Shown here piece after piece: positions 24,268-33,218 of a stretch of DNA of 64,000 bases. Position 1 is the stretch's first letter. Every line of letters begins with the position of its first letter. The notes below the pieces were generated by a model. That model was not told the origin of the DNA and did no database searches. It saw nothing but the letters and a program-made list of their open reading frames with translations. The translations under genes and the position numbers were made by a program. The stretch lies in contig NZ_LILC01000013.1 of NCBI RefSeq assembly GCF_001274935.1, positions 372,001 to 436,000 of the forward strand, written 5' to 3'. This DNA is from Priestia koreensis. Lineage in GTDB: Bacteria > Bacillota > Bacilli > Bacillales > Bacillaceae_H.

Positions 24268-24608
24268 TCTTCATCACTCCTTTCATTGAAGTTTCGCTTT
24301 ACTAACAATTCACAATGTCGATCATAAGTCGTCATCTCTTTAAGGTCGTACCATTTATTCTCATAAGAAAGCTGAATATCTTCTAAGTTACCATCGAATT
24401 TTTGATGATGTTTACAGAAAATACGATTAGTAGCATCTACAGCAATGCCGTATCGGTCTAAGGCAAGTTTCTGACTAAATGGTTCAATTTCAGCTTTAAA
24501 ATAATCATCCGTAACCTGCCAATCAGTATACACAGATTCTCCCCAATCGGGATCTTGAATTACCACTTCAACCTTCTCAATAAAATAAACCTTTTTAGGA
24601 AGCCTCAT
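24264..24608 (-). CDS. Head closure / head-tail joining protein
   Basis: A 114-aa beta-rich protein (VEVVIQDPDWGESVYTDWQV; NRIFCKHHQKFDGNLEDI) in the head-closure slot between the adaptor and gp10-like genes, with 4-base overlaps on both sides. Assigned mainly by position and size; sequence motifs are weak. Confidence 0.7.
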   Translation of the reverse strand: MRLPKKVYFIEKVEVVIQDPDWGESVYTDWQVTDDYFKAEIEPFSQKLALDRYGIAVDATNRIFCKHHQKFDGNLEDIQLSYENKWYDLKEMTTYDRHCELLVKRNFNERSDED

Positions 24609-24919
24609 ACAATATCAACCATTCGATCGTCTTTGTGCGCATCTAGTTGTTGAATAATATCCAACGGTAGAGAATCAATATAACTTTCACTCAGTGAGCC
24701 TTTACCTTCACTTTTAATTCCCTCTACACCTCTAAGTTGGTACTTAATTACTGCAATATCCTCAATTACAGATGTTAAATTTTCAGGAATATCAATGATC
24801 TGACAATAATTTTTGACGAAATTAGCAGCTCTTGAAAGATACAAATTAATTAATTGTTCTTCTGTTTCGTTGCAATTAAACAAATCAAGAATTAACTTTA
24901 CATTTTCAAGTGAGGACAT
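24605..24919 (-). CDS. Phage gp6-like head-tail adaptor
   Basis: A 104-aa helical protein whose pattern LINLYLSRAANFVKNYCQI, then VIEDIAVIKYQLRGVEGIKSEGKGSLSESY, is that of the gp6/gp15-type adaptors that bind the portal. It is followed by head closure with a 4-base overlap. Confidence 0.82.
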   Translation of the reverse strand: MSSLENVKLILDLFNCNETEEQLINLYLSRAANFVKNYCQIIDIPENLTSVIEDIAVIKYQLRGVEGIKSEGKGSLSESYIDSLPLDIIQQLDAHKDDRMVDIV

Positions 24920-24921
24920 CT

Positions 24922-25071
24922 CTATTCACCTTCTTTAGATGATGAAACTTTTTTCTTTGATGCTTTCTTTTCTTCCTTTACAAGTTCATAATCATCATCC
25001 TTGAGTAAACGTTCCATTAACTCACCTTCAACATCCCATTGGACACCTGTCTTTTTATTTAATAAAAACAT
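24922..25071 (-). CDS. Small charged structural-cluster protein (49 aa)
   Basis: ATG at 25071 with GGCGGTGA upstream. The product begins MFLLNKKTGVQWDVEGELME and ends in a Lys/Ser/Glu-rich tail. Small proteins with a K-x-G-x-x-W-x-V start are common between capsid and connector genes, where they may be packaged or decoration factors. Function not known. It ends 3 bases before the adaptor start. Confidence 0.65.
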   Translation of the reverse strand: MFLLNKKTGVQWDVEGELMERLLKDDDYELVKEEKKASKKKVSSSKEGE

Positions 25072-25084
25072 TTATTTTCACCGC

Positions 25085-25402
25085 CTAATAAACACCATAA
25101 TAACTGTACATCACAGGATTAGTTTTATTGTCCGTTGTAGTAATAAGTGAACCTGTAAACTTTGAATATCGTTTTATACCAATCTTCCATACTGGAATAT
25201 CTTTAAAATGATTATCAAAGGGACTGGCTCCACTGTTTCCACAAACATAAATACCATTAGGGTCATCATTCAGATACATTAGTACATCCTCAGACACTCC
25301 TATTGAAAAAACTGATAAAGGCTGTGTAAATTTAATTACTTTTTCAACCTCATTTTTCTCTATAAACATAACTCCATTTGATGAGACAAATTTCCCGTAC
25401 AT
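25085..25402 (-). CDS. Hypothetical protein of the capsid region
   Basis: A 105-aa, beta-rich protein between the major capsid gene and the adaptor genes. No signal or membrane segment. The position suggests a capsid decoration or head-fibre role but nothing in the sequence confirms this. A terminator-like hairpin lies between it and the capsid gene. Confidence 0.6.
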   Translation of the reverse strand: MYGKFVSSNGVMFIEKNEVEKVIKFTQPLSVFSIGVSEDVLMYLNDDPNGIYVCGNSGASPFDNHFKDIPVWKIGIKRYSKFTGSLITTTDNKTNPVMYSYYGVY

Positions 25403-25419
25403 TACATCACCTACCTATA

Positions 25420-25455
25420 AAAAAAGAGAGAAGTTCATTCAGATCTTCTCTCTCC
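25420..25455 (-). terminator. Terminator or attenuator after the major capsid gene
   Basis: Minus-strand stem GAGAGAGAAG/CTTCTCTC followed by T7, placed right after the capsid stop. It would let capsid mRNA exceed that of downstream connector genes. Confidence 0.8.
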
Positions 25456-25465
25456 AAAAGTTATA

Positions 25466-26296
25466 TTATGCTTTGTTTACAGTTAAAACCGCTAAACCTT
25501 CTGGACGAACTAATTTCGCACCATACACCTGTAATCCCTTAACAGCATCAGAGAATCCTGCTTCAGGACGATACGCTTCAACTTGGTCAACTTGAGACGC
25601 AAAGGAAATCGCACCCTTATAACCTGCAATAATTTTGTATTTAGTACCTGCTGTATTTGGAACATTGTTAGATTTGAACACGGTCATTCCGTCCACATTG
25701 CCAATGTACCCGGTTGCCATTACATTAGAATCCTTAGTATAACGTGGATCTTTCTGTAATAGTCCGTGAAACCATGCAGGAACTACAACGAAGCGATCTA
25801 CTTCAGGAACATTTGCTTCATCTAATTTAACACCTAAATCTACTAAATAATCGTATGCATTTGCTACTGTTGGAACCACTGGGGAAGCATCGCTTCCAAT
25901 CATATTCGTAGCCACGGTTCCTGTATACAGACTAGCAATATAGCGATCCATGGCATTTGATAAACCGTATGATGCTTCTTTCATTGCTCCATCAATTAAC
26001 TTTACGTTTGCTTGCGCTTGATCAATATCGTGCACTTGGAAATTAAAGAACTTTGCAGTATCAATGGTTAAAGTGGTTTGTGTAGAATTTAACTCTTCAG
26101 GCGCACCTACACCATTTTCCTTTGTATAATCACCGATCGTTACTGCTCCAATACTGTTGATCTTAACTGTGGAACCCTTACCTTTAATTTCACCTTCATA
26201 ATCTGTATTAACTAAGCCACCGTAAACCAAAGTCTTTTTTAAACTTTCCAATAGACGTGCGCTCCAGATAGTAGGGATAAAATTTGCTGTACTCAT
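25466..26296 (-). CDS. Major capsid protein (P22 coat-like HK97 fold)
   Basis: A 276-aa protein starting MSTANFIPTIWSARLLESLK, the usual opening of P22-like coat proteins in Firmicute phages, followed by VKINSIGAVTIGDYTKENG and FQVHDIDQAQANVKLIDGAM. I chose ATG 26296, which has GGTGA 8 bases upstream; an in-frame GTG at 26308 is possible. The scaffold gene lies upstream, as expected. It builds the icosahedral shell. Confidence 0.88.
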   Translation of the reverse strand: MSTANFIPTIWSARLLESLKKTLVYGGLVNTDYEGEIKGKGSTVKINSIGAVTIGDYTKENGVGAPEELNSTQTTLTIDTAKFFNFQVHDIDQAQANVKLIDGAMKEASYGLSNAMDRYIASLYTGTVATNMIGSDASPVVPTVANAYDYLVDLGVKLDEANVPEVDRFVVVPAWFHGLLQKDPRYTKDSNVMATGYIGNVDGMTVFKSNNVPNTAGTKYKIIAGYKGAISFASQVDQVEAYRPEAGFSDAVKGLQVYGAKLVRPEGLAVLTVNKA

Positions 26297-26388
26297 TATG
26301 TAATTCACCGTTTCCTTTCAAAATTGGATATTATGATTAGTACTTTCATCTTTAACGTCTAAAAGCCGAAAACAAGACACATATGTTT

Positions 26389-27003
26389 TTAATTATTGCT
26401 GGCCATTACTTGTTGAACTGCTTCCCAGTTCTTATTAATCTCTTCAGGACTCATATTCTTAATTTGATCAATTGTAAACGTAGCTGTGTGTTCTTTCTTT
26501 TCTGGAGTAATCCCACCTTCTTTTAGCTTTTCACTTACCAGAACCTGTAGCTGACTATTCCAGACTTCTTCAAACTGTCCTACATTATCGAGAGTCGTCT
26601 CCTCCGAATCACCAATTAAATAATCAATTAACGCAACTGGTAATTTCTTTTCTGTTGCAACTGTAAGAGCTTTATTTTTTAGTGATTCACGAAGTTTATC
26701 CTGCTGTATTTGTTTAAGCTGATTTTTCACTTCTTGTAATTCAATATCTTTTGGATCAGTTTCTGGAAAACGTTTTTTCACTTCAGCATCAATTAGTTTT
26801 TCTAAATTATTAGCTTTCCAGCTATCTAACCCTTTTGTAAAATAGCTGTCTAACTTAGGTTGCAATAGTTTCTTTCCTTCATCTGATTCCAAGAAGTTCG
26901 TTGCTCCATCAAGTGTCACTTCAGATAACCCTTGTAAGTAGCTTTTTACTTCTTCATTTTCTTTTTGTTCGTCTAAAAATTTCTTTACTTCTTCTAGATT
27001 CAT
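26389..27003 (-). CDS. Capsid scaffolding protein (DUF4355 type)
   Basis: A 204-aa acidic, strongly helical protein with a coiled-coil middle (ELQEVKNQLKQIQQDKLRES) and a C-terminal segment TIDQIKNMSPEEINKNWEAV. It lies directly upstream of the coat gene, the standard scaffold position. It would direct procapsid assembly and then leave. Confidence 0.85.
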   Translation of the reverse strand: MNLEEVKKFLDEQKENEEVKSYLQGLSEVTLDGATNFLESDEGKKLLQPKLDSYFTKGLDSWKANNLEKLIDAEVKKRFPETDPKDIELQEVKNQLKQIQQDKLRESLKNKALTVATEKKLPVALIDYLIGDSEETTLDNVGQFEEVWNSQLQVLVSEKLKEGGITPEKKEHTATFTIDQIKNMSPEEINKNWEAVQQVMASNN

Positions 27004-27096
27004 TCTTCTTTAATCTCCTTTTGTCCTCAATGTCACTCAGCCATTAAGTACATCATTTTTATTCAATAAAAATAAGCCACCTCATAACTGAGCTGA

Positions 27097-27972
27097 CTAT
27101 TTTTTCACTTTATTGTTGTACCATTCATCGTAATTTTTATATGTAGTGAGTTTCTTAGACTCATTATCTTTTCTAGTCGTATAAGTTAATCCTTCTATAT
27201 ACGGAATATAACAAGAGCGACAATTAACATGTCTAGGCAACGTAGGTTTATTTGGATCATCTTTCTTGAACCTTTTACCATCTAGTTTCCTACACCCATA
27301 AGTAGTCTGACTATCAAGGGTTGCTGTAAAAATTAATTCTTCTACAACTGCACTATCATTATAAATTTTATCCTGCGCTGCTGAAATGACTCTTGATGAT
27401 TCTGTTCGGATAAGTCTTCTTGATTCATAAGCTTTACTGTCGAAAGTTTTCTTCATACGTCTAGCCACTTTATCAATACTTTCCCCTTCTATAATTCCCC
27501 TGGTCAACTCAGTTCTCAGCGATCTAACCAATGAGTCGTGGTTTGACCATATTCTTTCTGAAAAAGGAACGCCACTCCAATTATATGTAACCGCCTCTTT
27601 AACAAACTCTGGTTTTAACAAGGTAAAGGAAATAGCTGTTTGAGCAGTCGATTCAATTATATACGCTGATTGATAATAAGCTTGTTTATAGATTTCAGGT
27701 AAGATTAAATTAACTTGTTTTAGCTCGATTGTACCCAAGTTTTTAACCTCTTCCATTATCTTTTTCTCAATTGCCATTAAACGATTATACTTATTTAATT
27801 CGACCATATTAAGCTTTCCATCGACTGCGTATTGCACATAGAGTTGAGCAATTAATTGTCGTATATTATCAAGGGAATTACGATATGCAATCAAAACTTC
27901 TTTATGTTGAACATCTGTTAAATTATACAAGCTATCAATGAACTTTAAAAAATCATCCTCAAATTTGCTCAT
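27097..27972 (-). CDS. Phage head morphogenesis protein (SPP1 gp7 / Mu F-like)
   Basis: A 291-aa protein with a helical N-terminal half and the conserved C-terminal minor-head domain: IRTESSRVISAAQ, then TLDSQTTYGCRKLDGKRF and LPRHVNCRSCYIPY. In SPP1 the homologue is ejected with DNA and binds the portal. It overlaps the portal gene by 14 bases. Confidence 0.88.
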   Translation of the reverse strand: MSKFEDDFLKFIDSLYNLTDVQHKEVLIAYRNSLDNIRQLIAQLYVQYAVDGKLNMVELNKYNRLMAIEKKIMEEVKNLGTIELKQVNLILPEIYKQAYYQSAYIIESTAQTAISFTLLKPEFVKEAVTYNWSGVPFSERIWSNHDSLVRSLRTELTRGIIEGESIDKVARRMKKTFDSKAYESRRLIRTESSRVISAAQDKIYNDSAVVEELIFTATLDSQTTYGCRKLDGKRFKKDDPNKPTLPRHVNCRSCYIPYIEGLTYTTRKDNESKKLTTYKNYDEWYNNKVKK

Positions 27973-29236
27973 TTAGGTCATTCCCAATTTCATCTAGATT
28001 CATCGAGTCTTGTTCCTGTTTGAGTTTATCTACAATAGCTGAAGGATTAGAAATACGTGGTAGCCACGAAATCAATTCTTCATTAGGAACAATTCCTTGT
28101 AAATCTCTTACCATAGTCACAATAGATGCTTCATCGACTGGTACGTTGCGAGTAAAGGAAATATTGATATCTCGATAGTCAAAGTCTTTATTAAATGCCA
28201 ACGAAAGCCATTCACAGAAGAACTTTAATCGATCCTTTAATGTCTTCTCAAATAGAGATTCTTTAATCGCTGAAATGTTCTCTAGTTCCTGCATTCTTAG
28301 CCGTAAGCTAATTCCAGAAGTGTTTGATTGAGGATTATCAACTAAGTCAATTTGTCCCGTTTGAGTATAAATTTCATCTTTCCACTGTTTTAGCATATCT
28401 TTTACGAACGTAGCATTAATGTCTTTGACAATCCAATAGGCTTTTGCGCCTTTTGGTAATAGAAGAATCCCATTCTCCTTCATTTCTTGCGCTTTTTCTT
28501 TGGTTAACTTTGCATCTTCAATCGCCAAATAAGCATTGCGATGGTCGAGAATTTCATTCGCTGAGGTTGAATGAATTGAATTATACACATCTACGATTCT
28601 AATAATATCCTCAAAAGCTGACTTTTTAAGGTCATTATTCTTCAATTCTCTGACTGGACAGCGTGAAAACCGATGCGGTTTTAGGTCAAGTTGCACTAGA
28701 CCGTCTCCACTTGATTTATAAAGTATATAATTTTTTTCGTCCCACACCTCAATGTATGTACTATCATCAAACTGTCTCTGATACTTCCTAACGGCTAGAC
28801 TGATATTCGCATTGATCGACCCATCGTATAGAACAATCATCTCTAAGGGATCGTATACTGCACATTGAAATTCACCCTCAGTATTAATAAAAGACACTTC
28901 ATAAGCTCTTCCATAAACCTCAGAAGCAATCTTTAAGTTAATATTGTGCTCCTTTTCCCAATTACCAAAGTAATAATCGATTTGTTCAAGAAATTCTTTG
29001 TTATTTGTTTTTGAGCTATATGATAAAGGCTTACCTAATAAATAACCAACAAAGTTCTGTACAGTCTTTCTGCAATAGTTAAAATACACTCTCATGTCGG
29101 CTCTAGATTGATCCACTTTGCTTTTCTCACTCAGAATTTTATGATTTCCTTCATGATAATTTTTCAATAAAGCATACTTAGGACTTGTTAGTTTCAACTC
29201 ATCTAATAATTTCAAAATTAGTTTTTCCTGATCCAT
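27959..29236 (-). CDS. Portal protein (SPP1 gp6-like)
   Basis: A 425-aa protein with portal hallmarks: NYHEGNHKIL near the start, RVYFNYCRKTVQNFVGYLLGKP, then NTSGISLRLRMQELENISAI in the second half. The portal forms the dodecameric DNA gate at one capsid vertex and docks the terminase. It is 12 bases from the large terminase gene and overlaps the head morphogenesis gene, in the standard order. Confidence 0.9.
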   Translation of the reverse strand: MDQEKLILKLLDELKLTSPKYALLKNYHEGNHKILSEKSKVDQSRADMRVYFNYCRKTVQNFVGYLLGKPLSYSSKTNNKEFLEQIDYYFGNWEKEHNINLKIASEVYGRAYEVSFINTEGEFQCAVYDPLEMIVLYDGSINANISLAVRKYQRQFDDSTYIEVWDEKNYILYKSSGDGLVQLDLKPHRFSRCPVRELKNNDLKKSAFEDIIRIVDVYNSIHSTSANEILDHRNAYLAIEDAKLTKEKAQEMKENGILLLPKGAKAYWIVKDINATFVKDMLKQWKDEIYTQTGQIDLVDNPQSNTSGISLRLRMQELENISAIKESLFEKTLKDRLKFFCEWLSLAFNKDFDYRDINISFTRNVPVDEASIVTMVRDLQGIVPNEELISWLPRISNPSAIVDKLKQEQDSMNLDEIGNDLNEQI

Positions 29237-29248
29237 GTTTCACCTCAT

Positions 29249-30988
29249 TTAAAGAAGCCAGCTACGAGGAACTGACTCAATCTCTTTTACTATTTCTATT
29301 TCATCAACTCGATTAACAAATTCTGCTAAGCTATCGACTGCATCATCATGTAGGCTGAACCGCTGCCCGCTAAATTCCATTACCTGATCCAAGTAATCTT
29401 TCTCTACACGTTCTTCACAGAAAATAACTCTTCCATTATCAACATCTGAAACAATTGTAGATATTTTTTCATCTTTATTTTTCTTCTGCATTTCGTTAAT
29501 AAAATTGATATCTCTATGTATGAGTTCTTCATCTTTGTTAATTGCTTGCTGAATTTGCTCGACATCCAAACCGTTATATGTATTCTTTTCAACAAAAACA
29601 TGTGTAACATCTTCAAACTCTTTGAGTAGCTTTATAACATGATTTATGTAATGTTCGAATTCATTAAACTTCCTCAATTCACCTTTGCGTATGTACTTAA
29701 AATCATTGTCTGATAAAGATCCGAGAGTAAATGCAAAGTAATCAGAACGCCTTTTATCCTTACTTTTTACTCCTGCTGTATCAATGCATAACATCGTCTT
29801 AATGAAAGTATGCTCTTCAACCTCTTCTCTAGACTGCGTCCTATTCGAACGAAACCATTTGTCTCCAATGTTTTCACAATTACACATTAATTCTTGCATA
29901 AATGCTAAACGCTTATTGAAATATTTGAGTGCTAACTTGTAACAATTATATTTTTCCCATATAGTGGGGAATTCCATGTGTTCTTTGTTAGCTTCATAAT
30001 ATTTCTTTGAGTCCATTAAAGGATCTTGTATTTTATCATCAAATAAAATCCGTCTAAATTGTTGCCAGTACGTATGATTATCAAAGTATTCATCAACATC
30101 GAAATCAACAACACTTCGATGAAATACCTTATATTCAGGATTCTTTCTAATCTCATCGATAAAATCACCTGCAGCTAATGGTGTTCCTAAGACAAGAAAC
30201 TTAGTGGCTGGTTTTATGATTTTTCCGTTACGAATAACAGCTTCATCCCCGCCTTCTTCCACTTCCTTCAGCCATTTCTGGTACTTCTTTTGTTTACTCT
30301 CATTAGTTAAAATATCAGCTTCAGAAATATAATCATCTGCGATATAAGCCATAGGACGGAAAATTCCACTACCGCTGATATAACTTGCACCGCGAACTGA
30401 AGAGCCTGAACTATAAGCCTGAATTTTTGTATCGTTATCTAATTCGAGTTCCAATTTATTTACCACACGAGTTCTAGGATTAACCAAGTTCCCAAAGGTA
30501 TGTGTAATATACGAGGTTTGGAGAGCTTTTTTAGTTTGATCCACAAAGTTAACAGCGTCTAATTCACGGTTTGCTAATACAATGGTAAACATGCTGTATT
30601 TATAACAGTGCAAAAAGCAACTTCCTGCAACGTCGATAATGGAGGTTTTTCCTAAGCCACGTGGAAGGATAAACTCCTGCTTATCGTGTTGATTATGTAT
30701 GAACATCTTCTCTAATTCTTCCCACACTTCGTAATGTACAGGAGCTAAGTTACGTGCTTGGTTAGTTGGCTTAGGAAGGAAGAAATCCTGAAGGAAATAT
30801 ACACAGAAAAACTCGATTGATCTCTTACCTAACGCATATGCTAATCCGTTCGAATCAAATAAGTTGTCCTTATTTTTAATCATAAGTTGTTTTGCTTTTT
30901 CTTTTCCATAGAGTTTAATTAAATATTTACGTAAAAGACTGCGGTTATCTTTTGTATTAATAATATCGATATTTGTTATATGACTCAC
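29249..30988 (-). CDS. Terminase large subunit
   Basis: About 579 aa, with ATPase Walker A PRGLGKTS, Walker B-like AYIADDY and a C-terminal RNase H-type nuclease with LCIDTAG and HDDAVDSLAEF. It packages DNA into procapsids. The frame is open back to 31078, but those residues come from low-complexity DNA with a G8 run. GTG at 30988 overlaps GGAGGTGA, so the exact start (this GTG, or an ATA just after) is uncertain. A serine recombinase gene separates it from the small subunit. Confidence 0.9.
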   Translation of the reverse strand: MSHITNIDIINTKDNRSLLRKYLIKLYGKEKAKQLMIKNKDNLFDSNGLAYALGKRSIEFFCVYFLQDFFLPKPTNQARNLAPVHYEVWEELEKMFIHNQHDKQEFILPRGLGKTSIIDVAGSCFLHCYKYSMFTIVLANRELDAVNFVDQTKKALQTSYITHTFGNLVNPRTRVVNKLELELDNDTKIQAYSSGSSVRGASYISGSGIFRPMAYIADDYISEADILTNESKQKKYQKWLKEVEEGGDEAVIRNGKIIKPATKFLVLGTPLAAGDFIDEIRKNPEYKVFHRSVVDFDVDEYFDNHTYWQQFRRILFDDKIQDPLMDSKKYYEANKEHMEFPTIWEKYNCYKLALKYFNKRLAFMQELMCNCENIGDKWFRSNRTQSREEVEEHTFIKTMLCIDTAGVKSKDKRRSDYFAFTLGSLSDNDFKYIRKGELRKFNEFEHYINHVIKLLKEFEDVTHVFVEKNTYNGLDVEQIQQAINKDEELIHRDINFINEMQKKNKDEKISTIVSDVDNGRVIFCEERVEKDYLDQVMEFSGQRFSLHDDAVDSLAEFVNRVDEIEIVKEIESVPRSWLL

Positions 30989-31081
30989 CTCCGAACCTGT
31001 AAAAATTATATAAAAAATTGTGTAGCCTGCTACGTGTTTTTGCGAAAATTCCCAGAAAGAATGGTGGGGGGGGTACAAAAT

Positions 31082-31110
31082 AAAAAGACACTCACATTAA
31101 TGTGACTGCC
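31082..31110 (-). terminator. Intrinsic terminator of the serine recombinase gene
   Basis: Minus-strand stem around the self-complementary core TCACATTAATGTGA, ending in TCTTTTTATTTT, directly after the recombinase stop. Confidence 0.75.
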
Positions 31111-31665
31111 TTAACTTTCATTCTTTTTCTTAGCTCGAATTAATGTACTCTTACTAATTCCCGTCATATTCTCAACTTCTTTATAAGAATGTGTTTCTAA
31201 TAACTTTATTGCATGTTCTACTTGCTTCTTACTATATTTGTTAGGTCTACCTTCTCTAAAGTCATCTCTTTGCCTAGCTATGGCTTTTCCTTCTTGAGTA
31301 CGTTCAACAATCATATCTCTTTCAAACTCAGCAAATGAACTCATTATGTTAAAGATTAATCTTCCAGTAGGTGTGTCTTCTACAAGTCCCATATTAAGAA
31401 CATGTACTTTTACTCCACGCTTAAATAAATCTTTAATAGTATCTATAGCATCACTGGTAGAACGAGCAAAACGGTCTAACTTAGTAACAACAAGTGTATC
31501 GCCCTCTTTTAATTTAGATAATAACTCTTTAAATTGTGGTCGATCTGCTTTAGTTCCTGTAAACTTTTCTGAATAGATTATCTCACATCCAACAGACTTC
31601 AAAGTTTGTACTTGTGCTTCTAGTTCCTGTGATGCTGTACTTACACGACTATATCCATAGATCAT
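31111..31665 (-). CDS. Serine recombinase, resolvase/invertase type
   Basis: A 184-aa small serine recombinase: YSRVSTASQ with nucleophile Ser9, [28 protein letters not shown] and [19 protein letters not shown], then a C-terminal Hin-like helix-turn-helix. Size and domains fit Tn3 resolvases and Hin/Gin invertases. It is monocistronic, with its own terminator, and sits inside the packaging genes. An upstream array of short repeats may be its site and operator. A target outside this window is also possible. Confidence 0.9.
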   Translation of the reverse strand: MIYGYSRVSTASQELEAQVQTLKSVGCEIIYSEKFTGTKADRPQFKELLSKLKEGDTLVVTKLDRFARSTSDAIDTIKDLFKRGVKVHVLNMGLVEDTPTGRLIFNIMSSFAEFERDMIVERTQEGKAIARQRDDFREGRPNKYSKKQVEHAIKLLETHSYKEVENMTGISKSTLIRAKKKNES

Positions 31666-31679
31666 ATTAACGCTCCTTA

Positions 31680-31775
31680 TCAGTATATATTTATGACACT
31701 AAGATATGACACCTTTATATATACTGATAATACTGCGTCGTCAAATAGGTGTCAATACTTTTAAGTTATGACACC
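31680..31775. promoter_or_regulatory. Repeat array upstream of the serine recombinase (possible res site)
   Basis: Three copies of TATGACAC (31692, 31705, 31767) and one inverted copy AGGTGTCA (31747), plus a 10-bp inverted repeat TCAGTATATA/TATATACTGA (31680-31689, 31718-31727). Arrays like this upstream of small serine recombinases usually are the resolution site and operator. Confidence 0.55.
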
Positions 31776-31781
31776 ATTAAT

Positions 31782-32180
31782 TTATTCTTCTTCATCAAAC
31801 TCTGCTTCCAGCACATCCTTGGTCACTGACTGATTAGGTTTCATTTCTGCTGCCACATCTAACTTTGTAGTTGGCTTACCTAACCCACGATCGATAATAT
31901 ACTGGAGAACCTGTGCTTTAACACGTGCATTCTCTGTTGTATCAGCTAAACGGAACAGTTGATCAACCGCACCCTCTAATTTACTATCAATAATCTTCTC
32001 AACAAGACCTTTTCGTTGCTGTATACGTCTGTCCAATTCTTTCTTAAATTCTTCATTGTCCAACCAATCATATAACGACTGCCTACTTATCTCACAACGC
32101 TTAGCAATATCAGTCTTATTAAGCTCCCCATCAACTAATAATTGGATAGCCATAATCTTTTTATCATTCAAAATTTCCAT
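31782..32180 (-). CDS. Terminase small subunit-like helix-turn-helix protein
   Basis: A 132-aa protein with an N-terminal helix-turn-helix (NKTDIAKRCEISRQSLYDWL) of the phBC6A51-like group and a helical C-terminal part ending in an acidic tail DVLEAEFDEEE. It lies upstream of the large terminase, separated by the recombinase gene. Small subunits recognise the packaging site. Alternative: a general transposase-type DNA-binding protein. Confidence 0.78.
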   Translation of the reverse strand: MEILNDKKIMAIQLLVDGELNKTDIAKRCEISRQSLYDWLDNEEFKKELDRRIQQRKGLVEKIIDSKLEGAVDQLFRLADTTENARVKAQVLQYIIDRGLGKPTTKLDVAAEMKPNQSVTKDVLEAEFDEEE

Positions 32181-32280
32181 ACTCTCACCTCTTTACAAAT
32201 TGACATGTTACGTACACTTTTTTACACGATTATTTCCATAAAGAAAAGACACTTATAAATTTAAGTGTCTCAAATAACTA

Positions 32281-32544
32281 TTAAAGCTTACTAATTTCCC
32301 TATCATAATACCCTTTACCATACTCAGTTATTTCTGCAGTATTAAAAAATGCAATAATTAATCTAGATCCAGCTTGTGCAAAGCCTACTCCTTTAATTAA
32401 CCCTTTATCTTGCATTTCTTTAACTAATTGAATAAATTCCCCTTCCTTAAGTAAGCCACCTTTTTCATAATCGTCTGTTATAGGTTCTTTACCATCTAAT
32501 AATTCACCCAATATACTTATTGTAACCATTTTCTTAATATTCAT
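32281..32544 (-). CDS. YjcQ-family winged-helix protein
   Basis: An 87-aa protein resembling YjcQ: an N-terminal helix MVTISILGELLDGKEPI, a recognition helix region EFIQLVKEMQDKGLIKGVGF and an EITEYGKGYYDRE wing/helix. YjcQ-type proteins occur in Bacillus prophages; function is unknown, probably DNA binding. Divergent from the gene at 32645. Confidence 0.65.
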   Translation of the reverse strand: MNIKKMVTISILGELLDGKEPITDDYEKGGLLKEGEFIQLVKEMQDKGLIKGVGFAQAGSRLIIAFFNTAEITEYGKGYYDREISKL

Positions 32545-32644
32545 TTAATCATTCCTCCTCTTCTTTATAATAAGACTATGAAACTGTAAATTAAAGGTAT
32601 TTAAAGCCAATATGTAGAATATTGTAAAAAAAGGAGGTGTAATA

Positions 32645-32857
32645 ATGCACATAACTCAAGATGGCTATATACTTAAAACGAATGAAGAGTTTCAGAATCA
32701 TATGCATTTAAACGTTCCTGTAGATGTAGAGTACACTAACGACACGGGAGTACTTACTACCGGAATTATCCAAGAGTTTACTGAAGAGTACGTAAAAATT
32801 AATGATTACGCCTATAACAGACAAACGCTAGTATTTATTTCTAGACCTAATATGTAG
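32645..32857 (+). CDS. Small hypothetical protein on the opposite strand
   Basis: A 70-aa beta-rich acidic protein (MHITQDGYILKTNEEFQNHM) with a perfect AAGGAGGTG site upstream and its own terminator. It is one of very few plus-strand genes in the element, so it may be expressed in lysogeny. No family recognised. Confidence 0.65.
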   Translation: MHITQDGYILKTNEEFQNHMHLNVPVDVEYTNDTGVLTTGIIQEFTEEYVKINDYAYNRQTLVFISRPNM

Positions 32858-32863
32858 TGAATG

Positions 32864-32889
32864 ACCTATCTAATTTTAGATAGGTTTTT
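32864..32889 (+). terminator. Intrinsic terminator of the plus-strand small gene
   Basis: Stem ACCTATCT/AGATAGGT with a short AT loop followed by TTTTTA; it ends just beyond the 3' end of the tRNA-like gene on the other strand. Confidence 0.8.
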
Positions 32890-32891
32890 AA

Positions 32892-32967
32892 TGGACTTAG
32901 TTGGACTCGAACCAACAAAATGCGCAGTTTTATAATACTGGCCGCTCTACCTTTGAGCTATAAGTCC
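32892..32967 (-). tRNA. tRNA-like gene with perfect acceptor, D and T arms but aberrant anticodon arm
   Basis: Read on the minus strand: acceptor GGACTTA/TAAGTCC (7 bp), D stem GCTC/GAGC with loop AAAGGTA, T stem GTTGG/CCAAC with loop TTCGAGT, discriminator A and no encoded CCA. The anticodon arm is about 4 bases too long: a GCCAG(T) stem against ACTG-C-GC with a bulge, and an 8-10 base loop containing TTAT. If the usual T33 rule holds, the triplet is TAT (Ile, codon ATA), but this is uncertain. It may be a functional odd tRNA or a decaying one. Confidence 0.65.
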
Positions 32968-32999
32968 CCAATATAAAATCAATTAATATTCATTATGTA

Positions 33000-33218
33000 T
33001 TAAATACTTAACTCATCTCGATCTTTCTCTAACTCAGCAAGTGCTTCCTCATATGTAATATCTGCATATCGAGCCAACTTTTTAGCTGCTCTGTTAATTT
33101 CATCATTACTTACTTCCCACTTCGCCCAATCATCAATGGTACATCTACCGCAACAAAATTCTTCATCAATTAGGTCATCAAAGCTTATATGTAAATCACA
33201 TAACTTGCAACTATACAT
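33000..33218 (-). CDS. Small zinc-binding-like protein
   Basis: A 72-aa protein with C-x2-C at the start (MYSCKLCDL) and CCGRC about 15 residues later, a probable zinc knuckle, followed by a helical acidic part. The start overlaps the stop of the upstream gene by one base. Common as small prophage proteins; function unknown. Confidence 0.65.
   Translation of the reverse strand: MYSCKLCDLHISFDDLIDEEFCCGRCTIDDWAKWEVSNDEINRAAKKLARYADITYEEALAELEKDRDELSI

Noticed and set aside
31062..31073. G8 tract upstream of the large terminase
   Set aside because: Possible phase-variable homopolymer, but it lies upstream of the true terminase start and next to a terminator, so it would not switch a reading frame.
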